From the NCBI GenBank assembly GCA_964019415.1, contig OZ025869.1:8535214-8599213 (forward strand): 64,000 nucleotides of DNA, read 5' to 3'. The stretch comes from Ianthella basta. Lineage: Eukaryota; Porifera; Demospongiae; Verongiida; Ianthellidae. Under the pieces are notes generated by a model, which saw only the letters and a list, made by a program, of their open reading frames with translations, was not told the DNA's origin and did no database searches. The translations under genes were made by a program, and so were the position numbers. Positions 1 through 10,959 of this stretch are shown in pieces (the first letter of the stretch is position 1; each line of letters starts with the position of its first letter).

Positions 1-854
1 GGCTGAAGAGAATTAGATGGATAGTGCACACCTTGGACATGATCAAAACTGTATAGCATAGAGATAGGTAATCTGCAATGTGAGACTCCGTGCTTGCGTT
101 CATCCTCAGGTAAGTCATCCCAATTCTTCTTGCTTGATTCTACCTTAATTCTGTAAGTACACACACGCACACACACACAGCTTTGCTCTTATCAATGTGA
201 GTCGTAGGACTCCCAGCTGACATTTGATTCAATCCCATTTCACTTTCTCATCAGTTCACACATGAAGCTACCACAAAATGCAATTAACTATATGTGTATT
301 AACTGTGAAACTGTTGTATCTTCATTGAACAGACCAAGCAGCGGGTAATGGAAGCAAAGCAAGAACTGTTATAGGCAGGAGATGGTCAGACCCAAAGTAC
401 ATTTGAAGCATACAAGGAGATTCAGAGTGTTGCTAAAAGTACGTTGGCCATAGCTCCTGTTGAAAGCATGTCAATGCATGCATGTTTACTTATCACATAA
501 TTGCTTAGGGGAAGTCAGCCCAGCTGCTGACCCATTTGACATTATTCATCTTGAGTGCCGAGGAATGAGTGCCAAGGAAGTAGCCAATTCTGGTGGACAG
601 GGGAGCATTTATATCTGGGCACAGAACTTTGCAGTTGAAGCTTCTGCACTTCTGGTACAATACCATCTGCTGCTGCCACCTTACCTTGTAGAGCAGTTGA
701 AATGGTCTTGATTTATCGATGTTCATGGCCATGGGCTTCCAGGACATAACATTAAATGTGATCTGCACTTAGAGCATTTAAATCAATTGGTCAAGACTGC
801 AATTGAAGGCCTTCGGACTAATAAATGACATCTCAAGATTTCTACTGAAAACCA
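1..854. other. No recognisable gene; low-information sequence
   Basis: I see only a short CA-rich microsatellite near 159-180 and two short overlapping open frames on opposite strands (about 460-768) that match nothing I know. The A+T-rich composition resembles decayed intergenic sequence. Confidence 0.4.
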
Positions 855-1280
855 TTAAATGTGCCCTGAATGCCTTTGAGCAAAAGTAGCAGTATAATTT
901 CTGTCGGCTTGAACACAGTGTTGACCATGTGTGCTTCTTAAACGATTGTACCTGAACATATCTGGCTTGCTCACTTTTCCCCTGGCCCTGAATTCGCTTT
1001 GTCTTCTGAAGAATTTCTTTTTTGAGTCTGGCTGGTAAGGCTCATTTTGATCTTCCCTACAACAATCAGCTGTACAAACATCAACTTCAAGTATCGCTGA
1101 ACTTTCTTCTTCCCCAAAGGTACTTGAACTTGGCATCGGCTCATTAGTGTGCTCTATAGAAGAATGGTCTTGTACTTCTTTATTGTCATCACTTTCACTA
1201 ATGTCTTCACTAATGTTCTTGCTCTTCTTCGCAATACTGAAATAATTTGACAAACTCTGCTGACCCTGCTTGGCAGCCAT
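855..1280 (-). CDS. Partial hAT/TTF-zinc-finger-like transposon protein, N-terminal part
   Basis: The frame can start at a Met at 1278-1280 (MAAKQGQQSLSNYF). It opens with a polar and acidic linker rich in Ser and Glu. Near residues 75-95 it has a CTADCC...PYQPD motif followed by basic and aromatic residues. A cysteine pair followed by PYQP is typical of the start of TTF-type zinc fingers in hAT-derived and 52-kDa-repressor-like proteins. The rest of the zinc finger and the whole transposase domain are missing, and the frame ends at 855. I read it as a truncated TE remnant. A host gene exon is possible but less likely, because no downstream exon is visible. Confidence 0.4.
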   Translation of the reverse strand: MAAKQGQQSLSNYFSIAKKSKNISEDISESDDNKEVQDHSSIEHTNEPMPSSSTFGEEESSAILEVDVCTADCCREDQNEPYQPDSKKKFFRRQSEFRARGKVSKPDMFRYNRLRSTHGQHCVQADRNYTATFAQRHSGHI

Positions 1281-1457
1281 TTTAAACACATGGTGTGTTG
1301 ACACATGGTAATGGTTTTGATCACATGACCATGTCACAACTAAAAATGGCAGTTTCACATTGATTTAGATTGCCTTCATTTTAACTTCTTTTGGCAACTT
1401 GAATGGGTGAGTAGGACAGTTATATTGAGAAATAAGTTAACTGTAATAATATAGACA

Positions 1458-1886
1458 TATGTGAGCGCAATTGAGAAAAGGGACCACTTCGCGCTATGTA
1501 TAAAGTGTCACAACGGAAATACGCAAACAAGTGATGTTTCCAGTAAAGTCGGATTACCACATTATACGCACCTGTGGTATAGTCCCAACATCCTGGCCAA
1601 GTTTGAAACCCCTAGTCCTTTCCGGCACTTCAGACCAGGAAGATTAGTTATGCCGCCGCCATGTTTACGGATATTATAACGAAAGGGTTACAGGCCGTTT
1701 TCTCATAATTGCACCGAGCGTATTTTTGTACTTTAAGCGAGCGTATCTCGGGAACAGGAGCAGCTTTTGAAGCACAACAAAGTGCAACAGAGAGCCCATT
1801 ACCACTGTGACTTGGTACCACTAACTCTAACTCAAAATCGACCTTTAGCGTGAAGTGGTCCCTTTTCTCAGATCTTCTCACATATA
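1458..1886. mobile_element. MITE, about 0.43 kb, with terminal inverted repeats (family 1, copy 1)
   Basis: The 23-bp arms at 1473-1495 and 1847-1869 (GAGAAAAGGGACCACTTC plus GCGCT, one mismatch) are inverted. The similarity extends outward through a CATATGTGAG-like word at both ends. The body contains no credible gene. A diverged second copy lies at about 38004-38385 and shares the interior words GTATCTCGGGAACAGGAG and CTGGCCAAGTTTGAAA. The open frames inside are incidental. Confidence 0.7.
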
Positions 1887-2972
1887 TGTGTTTTCAAATT
1901 AGGGAAGCTCTACCTAGCTTCGTATGACTGAGCCTATTTCTATTTCTAGGCAGCAGGCTGAAAACGTGGGGGTGCTACATCACCCTCAGCACCCCTTGTT
2001 CCTACGCCTATGCTTGAAAGATTGTGAGTTTGCTGATTCTAGCTAACATGAGATAGCTACTCTATTGACTCTAATGTTGTTCTGTTTTGTTTGTTCTTAG
2101 GCCCTTTTGGGGCCAAAACGTTTTTCATGTCAGTAAAAAAAGTGTGCCACGTGTTTAACACTCAACCAACCCTCCCTAACGAATATCCGGACGTGGTAAT
2201 GAACCTCTATTCTAACATTACTCTAATGAAGTTGATTGTGCAAGCTAGCTAGCTGTTAAGAATTTAAATGGTTATCTGTATGCCTGGGGTTGGGAAGATG
2301 GAGCCTAGATCAACTCCTTCTGAATCTCAAACGAAAACACTAGTTGGCAAGAAACTGATCTGTTTAGATATATTAACTGATCTGTTTATGAAACGTCTAA
2401 ATGGATCAGTTTCTTGCCAGCAAGTGTTTTGTTCAAGATTCACCAGTTACGTAAGGTTTATGCACTGCCGTCTGACACAGGCCTTCCGAAGCTGGGGTCT
2501 GAGTCAAATCTGCAATTGCCACAACTCTGGCTAAGGCAGCCAACACAAGTGTGGCAACGCTTTCGCCATTGTAGTCAGTGAGATGGAATTGCACATGTGT
2601 GGAAGGGTAGCTCTGTAGTTGCTGTAGACATTGCAGCAGATATAGGCAGAGTTGCAAATGAAAGCTGCTCAGCAGTTGCTAGAGGTAGAGTCATAGATGA
2701 GACAGGCGGAGCAGGCACTAGGGGTAGAGTCGTAGATGAGACAAGCAGAGCAGGCGCTAGAGATAAACACTAGGATGAAAGGCAAATTTCCTGCTTCAGG
2801 ACATCTGTAGGAAATGTACCAGGAATGTCATGTCTCAGGATTGATTCCCTTCATCTGTTTTTGAGAATCGCAGATGTTCTCATTAATCTGTTAATTTGAG
2901 AATCTTGGATGGAAGTGAGAAGGCTACAAGCAGCAACCCCAATGCAACAGACATGAAAGCTTACAAGACTTT
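1887..2972. other. No gene recognised; contains a 39-bp direct duplication
   Basis: The only structure is a two-copy, 39-bp imperfect tandem repeat at about 2680-2757 (core GGTAGAGTC, TAGATGAGACA). The open frames near 2268-2657 lie on both strands without family resemblance. Confidence 0.4.
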
Positions 2973-3128
2973 CCTCAACAAGGTGTGCAACATTTGTTTA
3001 GTGTTGGAAGTGAAGTACATGGTCATTGCAGCAGTGTCATGGTTTTGTCCCCTCAACAAGGTGTGCAACATTTGTTTAGTGTTGGAAGTGAAGTACATGG
3101 TCATTGCAGCAGTGTCATGGTTTTGTCC
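2973..3128. repeat. Tandem duplication of 78 bp, two copies
   Basis: The unit starting CCTCAACAAGGTGTGCAAC at 2973 is repeated at 3051 with no difference that I can see. The unit length is a multiple of three, so the frame crossing it repeats a 26-residue block, but that frame matches no family. Identity between copies implies a recent event. Confidence 0.85.
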
Positions 3129-3316
3129 CCATCCTAATCAACTTTTACAGTGCTGATTAAAATTACTTTACCATTAAACCGTGCAAAACATGAGTTTGGA
3201 CTGGGCCATCCGCGTGTACTCTCCCAAGTCTCGCAATTATTAATGGCTGCGAGGGTGCAAACAGTGATGTAGCATGTAAATCTTATTGTGTGAGTCCTGT
3301 TGTACACTGTAAAAAT

Positions 3317-3450
3317 GGTGGTGGGTTCAACCCACAAAAAGTGGTGGGTTCAGCTCGTCCCTGAGAAACCACCACTTTGTGGTGGGTTAAGCCCACCGCC
3401 GCTGCATGGTGGGTTGAAAACACCACTTTTTGGTGGATTAAATCCACCAC
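3317..3450. repeat. Array of short palindromes built on GGTGGGTT / AACCCACC
   Basis: Several GGTGGGTT words and their complements alternate over about 130 bp, joined by ACCACTTT / AAAGTGGT spacers. Nearly every word can pair with a neighbour, so the segment can fold into several alternative hairpins. The overlapping open frames translate into Trp/Pro-rich nonsense. Confidence 0.65.
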
Positions 3451-4322
3451 ATATATTGACCAATTTTTCGGTACAGCTTGGCACATAGCAATAATGACAG
3501 TTTCAAAACAATACAGATTAAGCATGAATAGCAGAAAAGAAACAGCTGAATACAACACCCTGTTTGAAAGGTTTTCTGTTCAAATATATAAATTCCAAAA
3601 AGGTGAACACAGATTCTAAGCCAACAGGGTACTGAATGTTAAAAATAAAATGAGCGGCCAGTAAGGCAAGTGGGCCTTCATTGACAGCCACTTCCATGAC
3701 AGGAACTTTGTCAATAGCCAGGAAAATCTGCTTCTTTCCTTTTAGGAGCAAGCAAGCCGTATTCTTCTTGGGCAGAGATGCGGCCTCCTTGATAGGAATG
3801 GCATCCTACAGTGGAGATAGACATGCATGAACAGACATACATTATAGCATGCATTCATGGACTTACCGGGACGTCCATGCACAATACATCAACTATGTTG
3901 GCTGCCTTGGCTTTTCCTGTTTGCCAGCAGAAGCACTAACGCTTTCAGCGCCTTCACTCCATCTGTGTGTGTGGAAGCATGCATGCATAGTCCAGTCATT
4001 GGTGCATGAAAATGCAAATACTATACTTTGCATGCATGCAGCTATGAAAGTTATATACATTGCACCATTATACTGGCACATAAATGACATAGAAGATCTA
4101 ATGTATCCAAAAACAATGATGGTTACATTATCCAGTTAGCTACCTAGCTGTGGAATATTGGCTAACTCTGTAGATTGTGATACATACCCATGCTGGTTGC
4201 TTGAGATAACTTGAGAGAAAGACTACTTTGAGCTTCTGTTTGTGCTAAGCGACAAAGGAGTCTTTCACATCCAACCACTCCTCGAAGTCCTCATCAAATC
4301 CTTGAATGACGATATTCAAAAA

Positions 4323-4402
4323 GTCTTCCTCCTGAAGGGTATCAAGCAACGTCTTACCAATGTGTTGGTGAGACGTTGCTTGATACCCTTCAGGAGGAAG
4401 AC
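4323..4402. repeat. Near-perfect foldback: 38-bp arms, 4-nt loop
   Basis: Arm one (4323-4360, starting GTCTTCCTCCTGAAGGG) and arm two (4365-4402) are reverse complements with a single T/C mismatch, separated by TGTG. The full hairpin is 80 nt. It lies inside an anonymous open frame that reads through both arms. Confidence 0.85.
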
Positions 4403-5728
4403 AGAAGATGGGTTGATCCCTACTGGTTGTACAGGTAGTGAGAACAACTGCTGTTATGTATTTGAGAAGTCCTTTGGGAAACCATTACTGGAGTATGAGT
4501 TCAACAGCAGTTGCAGTTTGCCAGTATGGCCACACACACGCACGCACGCATGCACGCACACACACACACTTTCATGTTGTTGTCTTCCAATAGAAAAATC
4601 CAGGATCATGAATTCAAGTCCCTGAGTATGTTGGTGTGGTGGCCTGGCGAAACGTGAGTGGTTATGGTCCCCTACAGCTACTTGCACACCATCTACCACT
4701 CCCACTCCCCCCAATGCAGGATGCTCCCGTCTTTTTAGCAGGCAACAGCCAAGGCCAGATTAAGGTGTGTGCTTGCTAGCTATGCCTGCTTCAATATAGG
4801 AGCCCATGTGTGTGTGCATGTGTGTGTACACAATATAAATGGCTGGGTTACGGCAGACTAGAGGGGAGACACAAACACTTTGAATTCAGTGTCAAACATG
4901 CCTCCCTCCCCCCTCAGATACTGGAGATGGTCTGACACTTGGCTCTTATATTATTATCATTATATGATTTCCACTGTTATTATTCTTTTCCTATTGTATT
5001 ATTGCTCTGATTTTCTATGAAGGGGCCTACATGAGTGGCTAGAAAGTTCACTAAGAATCATGCATGGTATATAATTCTTGTTTCTCCTTGATGGGGCTTA
5101 AATTGTATGGGGGACTAAAGAGACTCACATGCTGATTTAGCCATTCCTCTCAATTTAGTTTTGGTTTGTAAGAATGTCCGGAGAAGAAATGAAATTGCAG
5201 TGGAGTGGCTGGTGTCCAAGGACAAGGGGAAGATTAATAGAGTGGATGCGACGCACGTCTTGGGAGACCTTAACAGCGCTGTGGAAGGCATAGACGTTTG
5301 CGTCAAGTTTTGTTCTCATTGTTATCGGGCAAAGATTATCCATTTGTTGGAGTGGCACTGCTATTGATGCATCTCATGGCTGTGACTAACTTGTACTGGT
5401 TGCAAGTATAGCTTCTTTATGGCTGATGCACTTGCTGTCATGACAAGACAATGACCCAGACTTTCCTGTTGCATGCTTCCAGTCTCAAAACCATTGCATG
5501 TGAAAGCTTTCTCTGGTGAACTGACACCAAAAAAGCGGCATGGAAAGCAAAAAGCAGCATCACGTTCAATGAAATATTCGATTCATGGAAAGGCACTGTA
5601 CCAAGCCTGCTGGAATAATCTGACCCCACTTGTGCCAAATGGTCTAGCAGGTAAACTGATGTGTTTGAACTGCAGATTTTGATTTATCCTGAGCTAAATC
5701 GGATGGTACTGCTTGACACTCAACCACT

Positions 5729-5730
<2 letters not shown>
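4403..5730. other. No gene recognised; microsatellite at about 4530-4571
   Basis: A CA/CG dinucleotide tract lies at about 4530-4571. Short open frames near 5161-5367 and 5473-5682 encode Cys- and Lys-rich peptides with no motif that I can place. Confidence 0.35.
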
Positions 5731-5760
<30 letters not shown>

Positions 5761-6345
5761 TATTTCAACAGGAGGCCCCATCAGTCTGAGACTGGTATTA
5801 ATGGGGGTCCTGCATAGCATGTAACATACATACACAGCAGCATACAATAAACTTGTGATGGAATGTAAAATCTAAGTGGTGATGACTAATCAGGTGAAAT
5901 GTGTTACAATAAATGTAATAAGAAAAAGGAGAAAGATCATTGCACAAGCAAATGAATGTTTCATTATTTGAAAAGAATAACAAATACAATTTCACAACCA
6001 ATTAACAATAAATAATGCAATAAATAGGGTGTAATTAAAATTGAAGTTACAGATCCATTGCAGCAAAAATTTGAGATACATGCATTACAAGGCAACTGAG
6101 AAATAGTTGTACACACAGATCAAAAGGTCATGTAACTGAGGACTCGTGCATGCGTACGTGGATCAAATCAGGTACAATCGATGGAGAAGCCTTTTAAAGG
6201 CCCGTGAGAAGTGGGTCTGTCTGGTCGCTCTAGGCAGGAGATTCCATACCCATGTCCCCCTGGCTGCAAATGACATTCAGTCTGGTTTGTGAAGATGTGG
6301 AGCTTCTTAGCCCCTCGTGTTGTTGTACCCCATCTCCTTGTTCCT
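5731..6345 (-). mobile_element. 3' end of a CR1/jockey-like LINE, minus strand
   Basis: Read on the minus strand, about 6330-6167 encodes the usual LINE ORF2 C-terminus: GTWVWNLLP, then a basic FSRAFKRLLHRLYL and a stop. A roughly 400-bp 3' UTR follows. It ends in TGTTGAAATAATTA and a TATC microsatellite (seen on the plus strand as GATA repeats, 5731-5758). LINEs of this group commonly end in such simple repeats. Everything upstream in the element is missing. Confidence 0.6.
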
Positions 6346-6435
6346 TACAAGACCCAGCTGTTGTTGCTGAGCAGAAAGGGTAAAGCCAATGAACTGGAAA
6401 AAGTCAAAGTGGCCCTCCAAGGACAGCATTCATAG

Positions 6436-6600
6436 ATGTGCAAGTGTAAGTGTCTGGGGGTAATCATCGATGATGGTCTCACATGGAAAGAACATATCAG
6501 GTCAGTGAGAAGGAAGTGCTTTGGACAGTTAGCCAGACTTAGGAAGCTCAGGGACGACTTGCAACTGACTCTAAGCTTATGCCTTCAGTCGTTCCCATTC
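6436..6600 (+). pseudogene. LINE reverse transcriptase C-terminal fragment
   Basis: The frame shows CLGVIIDDGLTWKEHI followed by a basic helix ending KLRDDL. This is the connection region that follows the palm of CR1/jockey-type reverse transcriptases. It matches the corresponding FLGVVVNDTLTWVDHI stretch of the longer LINE downstream at 8480-10318. The piece is about 55 codons long. It is in the opposite orientation to the LINE 3' end just upstream, so the two are separate insertions. Confidence 0.6.
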
Positions 6601-7457
6601 TCTTGTCAGCACAGGTAGCAGTAGCATCTTCTGTAGAAGAATCTACGTTAGTACCAATGTTCTGGCCACATTCTTCACTGTCATCATCAGACCTGGGACA
6701 TTCTGTGGCATTGCCACTAGTACTTTCTGATGACTCAGAAGCTATTAAGTGAGAACTGTGAGATGGATAAAGGCTTTAATTTATTGAGTAACACTAATTG
6801 TAACAGAAAGTTAAATGAGGGGTATTTGCCTTCATTTTGAGTTGGTCTGCTTCTCTTGGAAACAAAGGATAGCAGTGAAGTCTCTACGCTTTGCCATTGA
6901 TTTTTCATAATCAAAACCACCATGTGTAATCTGAACTATGACCTTGATGTCATCTATGATGTCATAAGTCTAGATTAGAAAATGGCGCCCTGTGGGAAAG
7001 TTATCCCAAACATCTTTCTGGTTTCAAACCAACAGAAGGAAGATAATAAATGTAAGTGTAAGGTAGGTGGTCTAGACTATTCATTAGTTACTGTGTACCC
7101 TGTAGCTAACTTGCCCAGGTAGAGGAGGTAACTGGAGACATTGTAGCTAGCTAGTTAGCTATAAAGCTAAACATAAATTTACAAGGTCCTACAGGTATAG
7201 CCCAGGCATGCCAGGGCCTACAGCTGCCTCTGCATCCACCCAGACCATCTCTCAATTCCTGTCATTGTTTCATCCCGAGGACACACTCTTCCAAACACTT
7301 GTACCCATCTGAACACCTACTTGCCGTACCCATTCACCCCTTGTGTGCCTCACCCATGGAGACCACATCTCTCCAACGATGCTGAGCTCACATCGGATGA
7401 ATGTGTTGAGTTGACCAGGTTTTTCAAAACTATGGCTCCTCATCACCATCACCGCTA
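6601..7457. other. No gene recognised
   Basis: Mixed-composition sequence with short open frames on both strands. I find no family motif, tandem array or long inverted repeat. Confidence 0.3.
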
Positions 7458-7766
7458 TTGTTCAAGCAGGAGGCCATTACTGAGGCATACAAAGAAGCCA
7501 ACTCCCAAGAGAATTTTGCCGTACAGCTAGTCAGAAGGGCCTACTTCAGGAAAGAGAGGGCTAGGTCCAACTGTTCAGGCAAGGCAAATAAGAGGTTGCT
7601 GTCCCCAAGAAGGCTAGCTGCCATCAAAGAGGCAGTATACTCCACTTACCCAGTACACCCAGGACAGCAGGAGAAGGATGCCTGGATACCATATAGACTG
7701 GCTATTGACAGTAGCTGTCACCAGCTAAATAGGCCAACACTTAGCTCTATGTTTTTCCTCTATTAG
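7458..7766 (+). pseudogene. BEN-domain-like fragment
   Basis: About 90 residues contain NFAVQLVRRAYF, SNCSGKANKRLLSP and a C-terminal AWIPYRLAIDSSCHQLNR. The order (hydrophobic helix, RxSN.xGK..K..L, then a tyrosine/proline segment and a final AID..CR-like helix) resembles BEN domains of animal and TE-derived DNA-binding proteins. No upstream exon or start codon decision is clear. It may be an exon of a decayed TE protein. Confidence 0.4.
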
Positions 7767-7959
7767 CAACCTCCATACGCAAACAAGTTTTCATGGTTCC
7801 TTTACTTGATGTACTGTGCTTTTGTTCTTGCATTTATCTTGATGTGCCTTTCACTGAATAATCAATTGACATAGTGCAAGTTGAAAGTTGAAACCACACA
7901 GAAATCGTAAAAATAATACACAAGGCATAATAACCAGTATGTTGTGGTTACTGTCTGCA

Positions 7960-8245
7960 ATGACTGTTATTCTCCGGTGATGCCTCCTTCTTTGGCCACA
8001 ATCTTAAAACCTTGAAGGTGTGATCAATGTACTTGCTGCACTACTCTGGTGTCATCCTCTGCCCCCAAAACAGCCAAATTCATTCGATCAGCTCCTTTTT
8101 GCTTTAAGGTTTAACTATTCTAGCGATAAAATGCTTTAGCTCCCTTCATACCCACTCAGTGGGGTTGAAGTCTGCACTGCTGGCAGGTGTTGGCCAGTAG
8201 CTGTGGCAGTCAATGCCATGATGTTGACTAATGATGGAATTAAAC
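7960..8245 (-). pseudogene. Tc1/mariner (IS630-like, DDE_3) transposase C-terminal remnant
   Basis: The minus strand reads PASSADFNPTEW (the proline-rich approach to the third catalytic residue, usually DxNPIE). A basic segment follows with KRELIEWI, then SKYIDHTFKVL and AKEGGITGE. This is the normal C-terminal order of Tc1/mariner transposases. At least two frame breaks are needed to read it through. It is dead. Confidence 0.6.
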
Positions 8246-8479
8246 TTCTAATCTTGCCCAGTGTTGAGAAGGCAACTCTAAATTCATCTCCCCTGTACTT
8301 CGAGATAATCAATCATGCTCACTACATAAGCTACCAAAATGCATAGCTACACTTAGCACATCAACATGAATGTGATTGGACAAGCTTACCATGACTTTAC
8401 ACAATGTGCCACGTCGACCACAATTGCACATAAATGCTCCTTGTAGACTGACGAAGTGAGCATGCCCTGAAAACCTAGG

Positions 8480-10318
8480 GAGGATCTATCTGCTGTTCCC
8501 TGGTGTGTGATGGATGCCTTTGATGACCCAGATGACTTGAAGCATTCAACCTTCTATTCTCAGACGTTTAGGATCAGCATGCCCCGGTTAAGACAGTTAG
8601 AGTACAGAAGAAACCATCTCCGTGGATCACCAAGTCAGTACGTAAGGAGATGGACAGAAGAAACAGGCTCTTTCGGTTCTACCGACGCAACCCCACTACC
8701 GCTGCCTGGGAGATATACAAGGCTCAGCGGAACCGTGTGGTTCAGCTACAGTGCAATGCTAAGTCTGCGTATTTCCATCATCTGTTGCTCAAGAAGTCTC
8801 ATCCATCGGCTCTGTGGAATACACTCAAGTTGGCTACCCGCACTTCAGTACACACAAATAACTCATTTTCCACTGGCTCAGATCCTACATCTGTTGCTGA
8901 CAACCTTAACAGCCACTTTGCTTCAGTCAGTTGCAACACCATTGCTCCTGCCTCCCTTTCTACTGTTTCCTCTCCAGCCACTCCCACTTCTACTTCCATG
9001 CCCGTCCTCTCTCTGACTTTAACTACTCCTGAATGGTGTGATCAAGCTCTCTCCAAGCTGAAACCCAGATGTGCCACAGGCCTTGATCAACTACCTCCAT
9101 CTGCACTTATTGCTGGTCGTTCCATGATCTGCTTTCCGCTCTCATCCATCATAAATTAATCCATCTCTTATTCCAACTTTCCCTGTCAATGGAAATGTGC
9201 CTCAATCCGTCCACTCCACAAGGGGGGTGACCGCGAGAAGGCAACAAACTACAGACCCATCTCCATTCTTCCAGCTACTAGCAAACTCATGGAAAAACAC
9301 GTCCAGCTTCAGCTGTTTTCACACCTGAACTCCAACAGCCTTCTCTTTCCTCTTCAGTCTGGTTTTCGCCCTTCCCACTCCACACAAACTCTACTTCTTC
9401 ATTGCTTAGACAGGGCTCTTGATCAGAAGAAATTAGTTGGAGTTGTCTTTCTCGACATATCCAAGGCCTTTGACACTGTCAGCCACGAACTTATGTTGTC
9501 TAAGCTTTCTAGCCTTGGCTTCTCTGCTTCTGCTGTTTCCTGGTTTTGTTCTTATCTTTCAAATCGTTGCCATGTCACTCGTGTTGCCGACTCTTACTCT
9601 TTCCCTGGCTTCCCTTCCTCTGGTGTTCCTCAAGGCTCGGTACTTGGTCCTACTCTTTTCTCTGTTTTTATCAATGATCTTCCTTCTGTGCTTCCTCCTG
9701 ACTCCACAGTACTGTTTGCAGATGACACCACCATCTACATCGTCAGTGACAATCTTTCCTCCATTCAATCCTCATTGCAGCTTTGCCTGGACCTTGCCAA
9801 CCTATGGCTACAGAGAAATGGCTTGAAGATCAATGTGTCAAAGACCAAGTCAATGTTGATTCATTCCAGCAGAAAGATTGTGGATGGCAACTTAACACTG
9901 AAGATTGAGGAAAGTATTGTGGAGCAGGTTCGGTGCAACAAATTCCTCGGAGTAGTAGTCAACGACACCCTCACATGGGTTGATCACATTGACATGGTTT
10001 GTAAGAAGGTCTCTCGTAGTCTAAATTTGCTTCGTCTTCTCTCTTGGTTTCTTCCCCAGCCTCTCCTGGTTCTTTTTCTCAAGTCCTACATACTCCCCCA
10101 CTTTGACTACTGTGATGTTGTGTGGTTTGACTGTACCAAATCTGAGTCCCATTGTCTTGAGTCTGTTAAACTTTGCTTGCCGTACTGTTCTTTGTAGATG
10201 TAAACACTCTTCTGCTTCTGCTGCTCGCCACGATCTTGGTCTATCAACACTGTCCTCCAGAAGGAAACTTCATCTTTCCCAGACTGTCTTCAAGTGCCTC
10301 TCTTCCCATTGTCCATGA
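8480..10318 (+). mobile_element. 5'-truncated jockey/CR1-like LINE with reverse transcriptase
   Basis: Homology starts near 8490 (MDAFDDPDDL), just after where an APE endonuclease would end, and runs through KKPSPWITKSVRKEMDRRN, then the 8650-9159 linker frame. The reverse transcriptase occupies 9289-10197: LDISKAFDTVSH, GVPQGSVLGP and the catalytic FADD. It continues to FLGVVVNDTLTW and a thumb. Damage includes a TAG stop near 8560, a stop at about 9159 and a one-base shift near 10180, after which the C-terminus continues to 10318. The endonuclease domain is absent. A CA repeat abuts the 3' end. Confidence 0.8.
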
Positions 10319-10319
10319 G

Positions 10320-10359
<40 letters not shown>

Positions 10360-10482
10360 CACACATGCACAGAGAAATCTCCAGCAAAGACAAACACATG
10401 ACTGCTTATAGCACATGCATTTACAGTGAGTATTTACACAAATATAATGTACCAAGGAGCCCAGAGAGTACGCGAAAGTACT
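10319..10482 (+). repeat. CA-tract-headed dispersed repeat (family 4, copy 1)
   Basis: A CA tract (about 10322-10361) leads into ACACATGCACAGAGAAATC, CCAGCAAAGACA, GACTGCTTATA and AATATAATGTACCAAGGA. The same words in the same order follow the CA tract at 34357-34545. The repeat is non-coding. Confidence 0.65.
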
Positions 10483-10562
10483 TAGTGGTCTGTACGGTGG
10501 CTGAGTGGGGTCATGTGGCCACAAGCGGTGCGGCCCACAATGGCCACCTCATACATGGCCCA

Positions 10563-10676
10563 TGTGGTGGCTGCTTCGTAGGCGGCCGTGGCCGCTTCAT
10601 AGGTGGTCCGTGGCAGCTTCATAGGCGGCCCATGTTATGGCCGCATCTTAGGCGGCCCATGGTCGCATCTTAGACG
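10563..10676. repeat. GC-rich degenerate tandem repeat, about 22-27-bp unit, 5 copies
   Basis: Units share GGCGGCC, (A/G)TGG and GC(T/A)TC(A/T)TAG. The segment stands out by its GC content against A+T-rich surroundings. It is preceded by related GGCC/CGGCC words from about 10510. No gene is apparent. Confidence 0.6.
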
Positions 10677-10959
10677 GCAAGATGGTCACCCAACATGTCC
10701 ATTATTGCCATGTGGCAGCCAAGGAAGATGGCAGCACAGGCTAATATTGATGATGGTATGTCTATAGACTCTGAGTATTTAATGCAAGCAGCTGCAATTG
10801 GCTGGATGAAGTCCCTTGTAGCTAGCTAGGTAGCTGTCCAACCCTATAAATCAATCAAATCAATCAATCAATCAATGAAGAATACATATCTCCACTTTCT
10901 GGAGGTCATCCCTAAAACAAGCTGTCTTAAGACAACATATATTATTATATCAGTCTGAA

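Noticed and set aside
855..1358. Upstream Met at 1358 for the hAT-like protein
   Set aside because: The extra leader (VVTWSCDQNHYHV...) is unlike the family, and MAAKQGQQSL at 1280 resembles normal N-termini.
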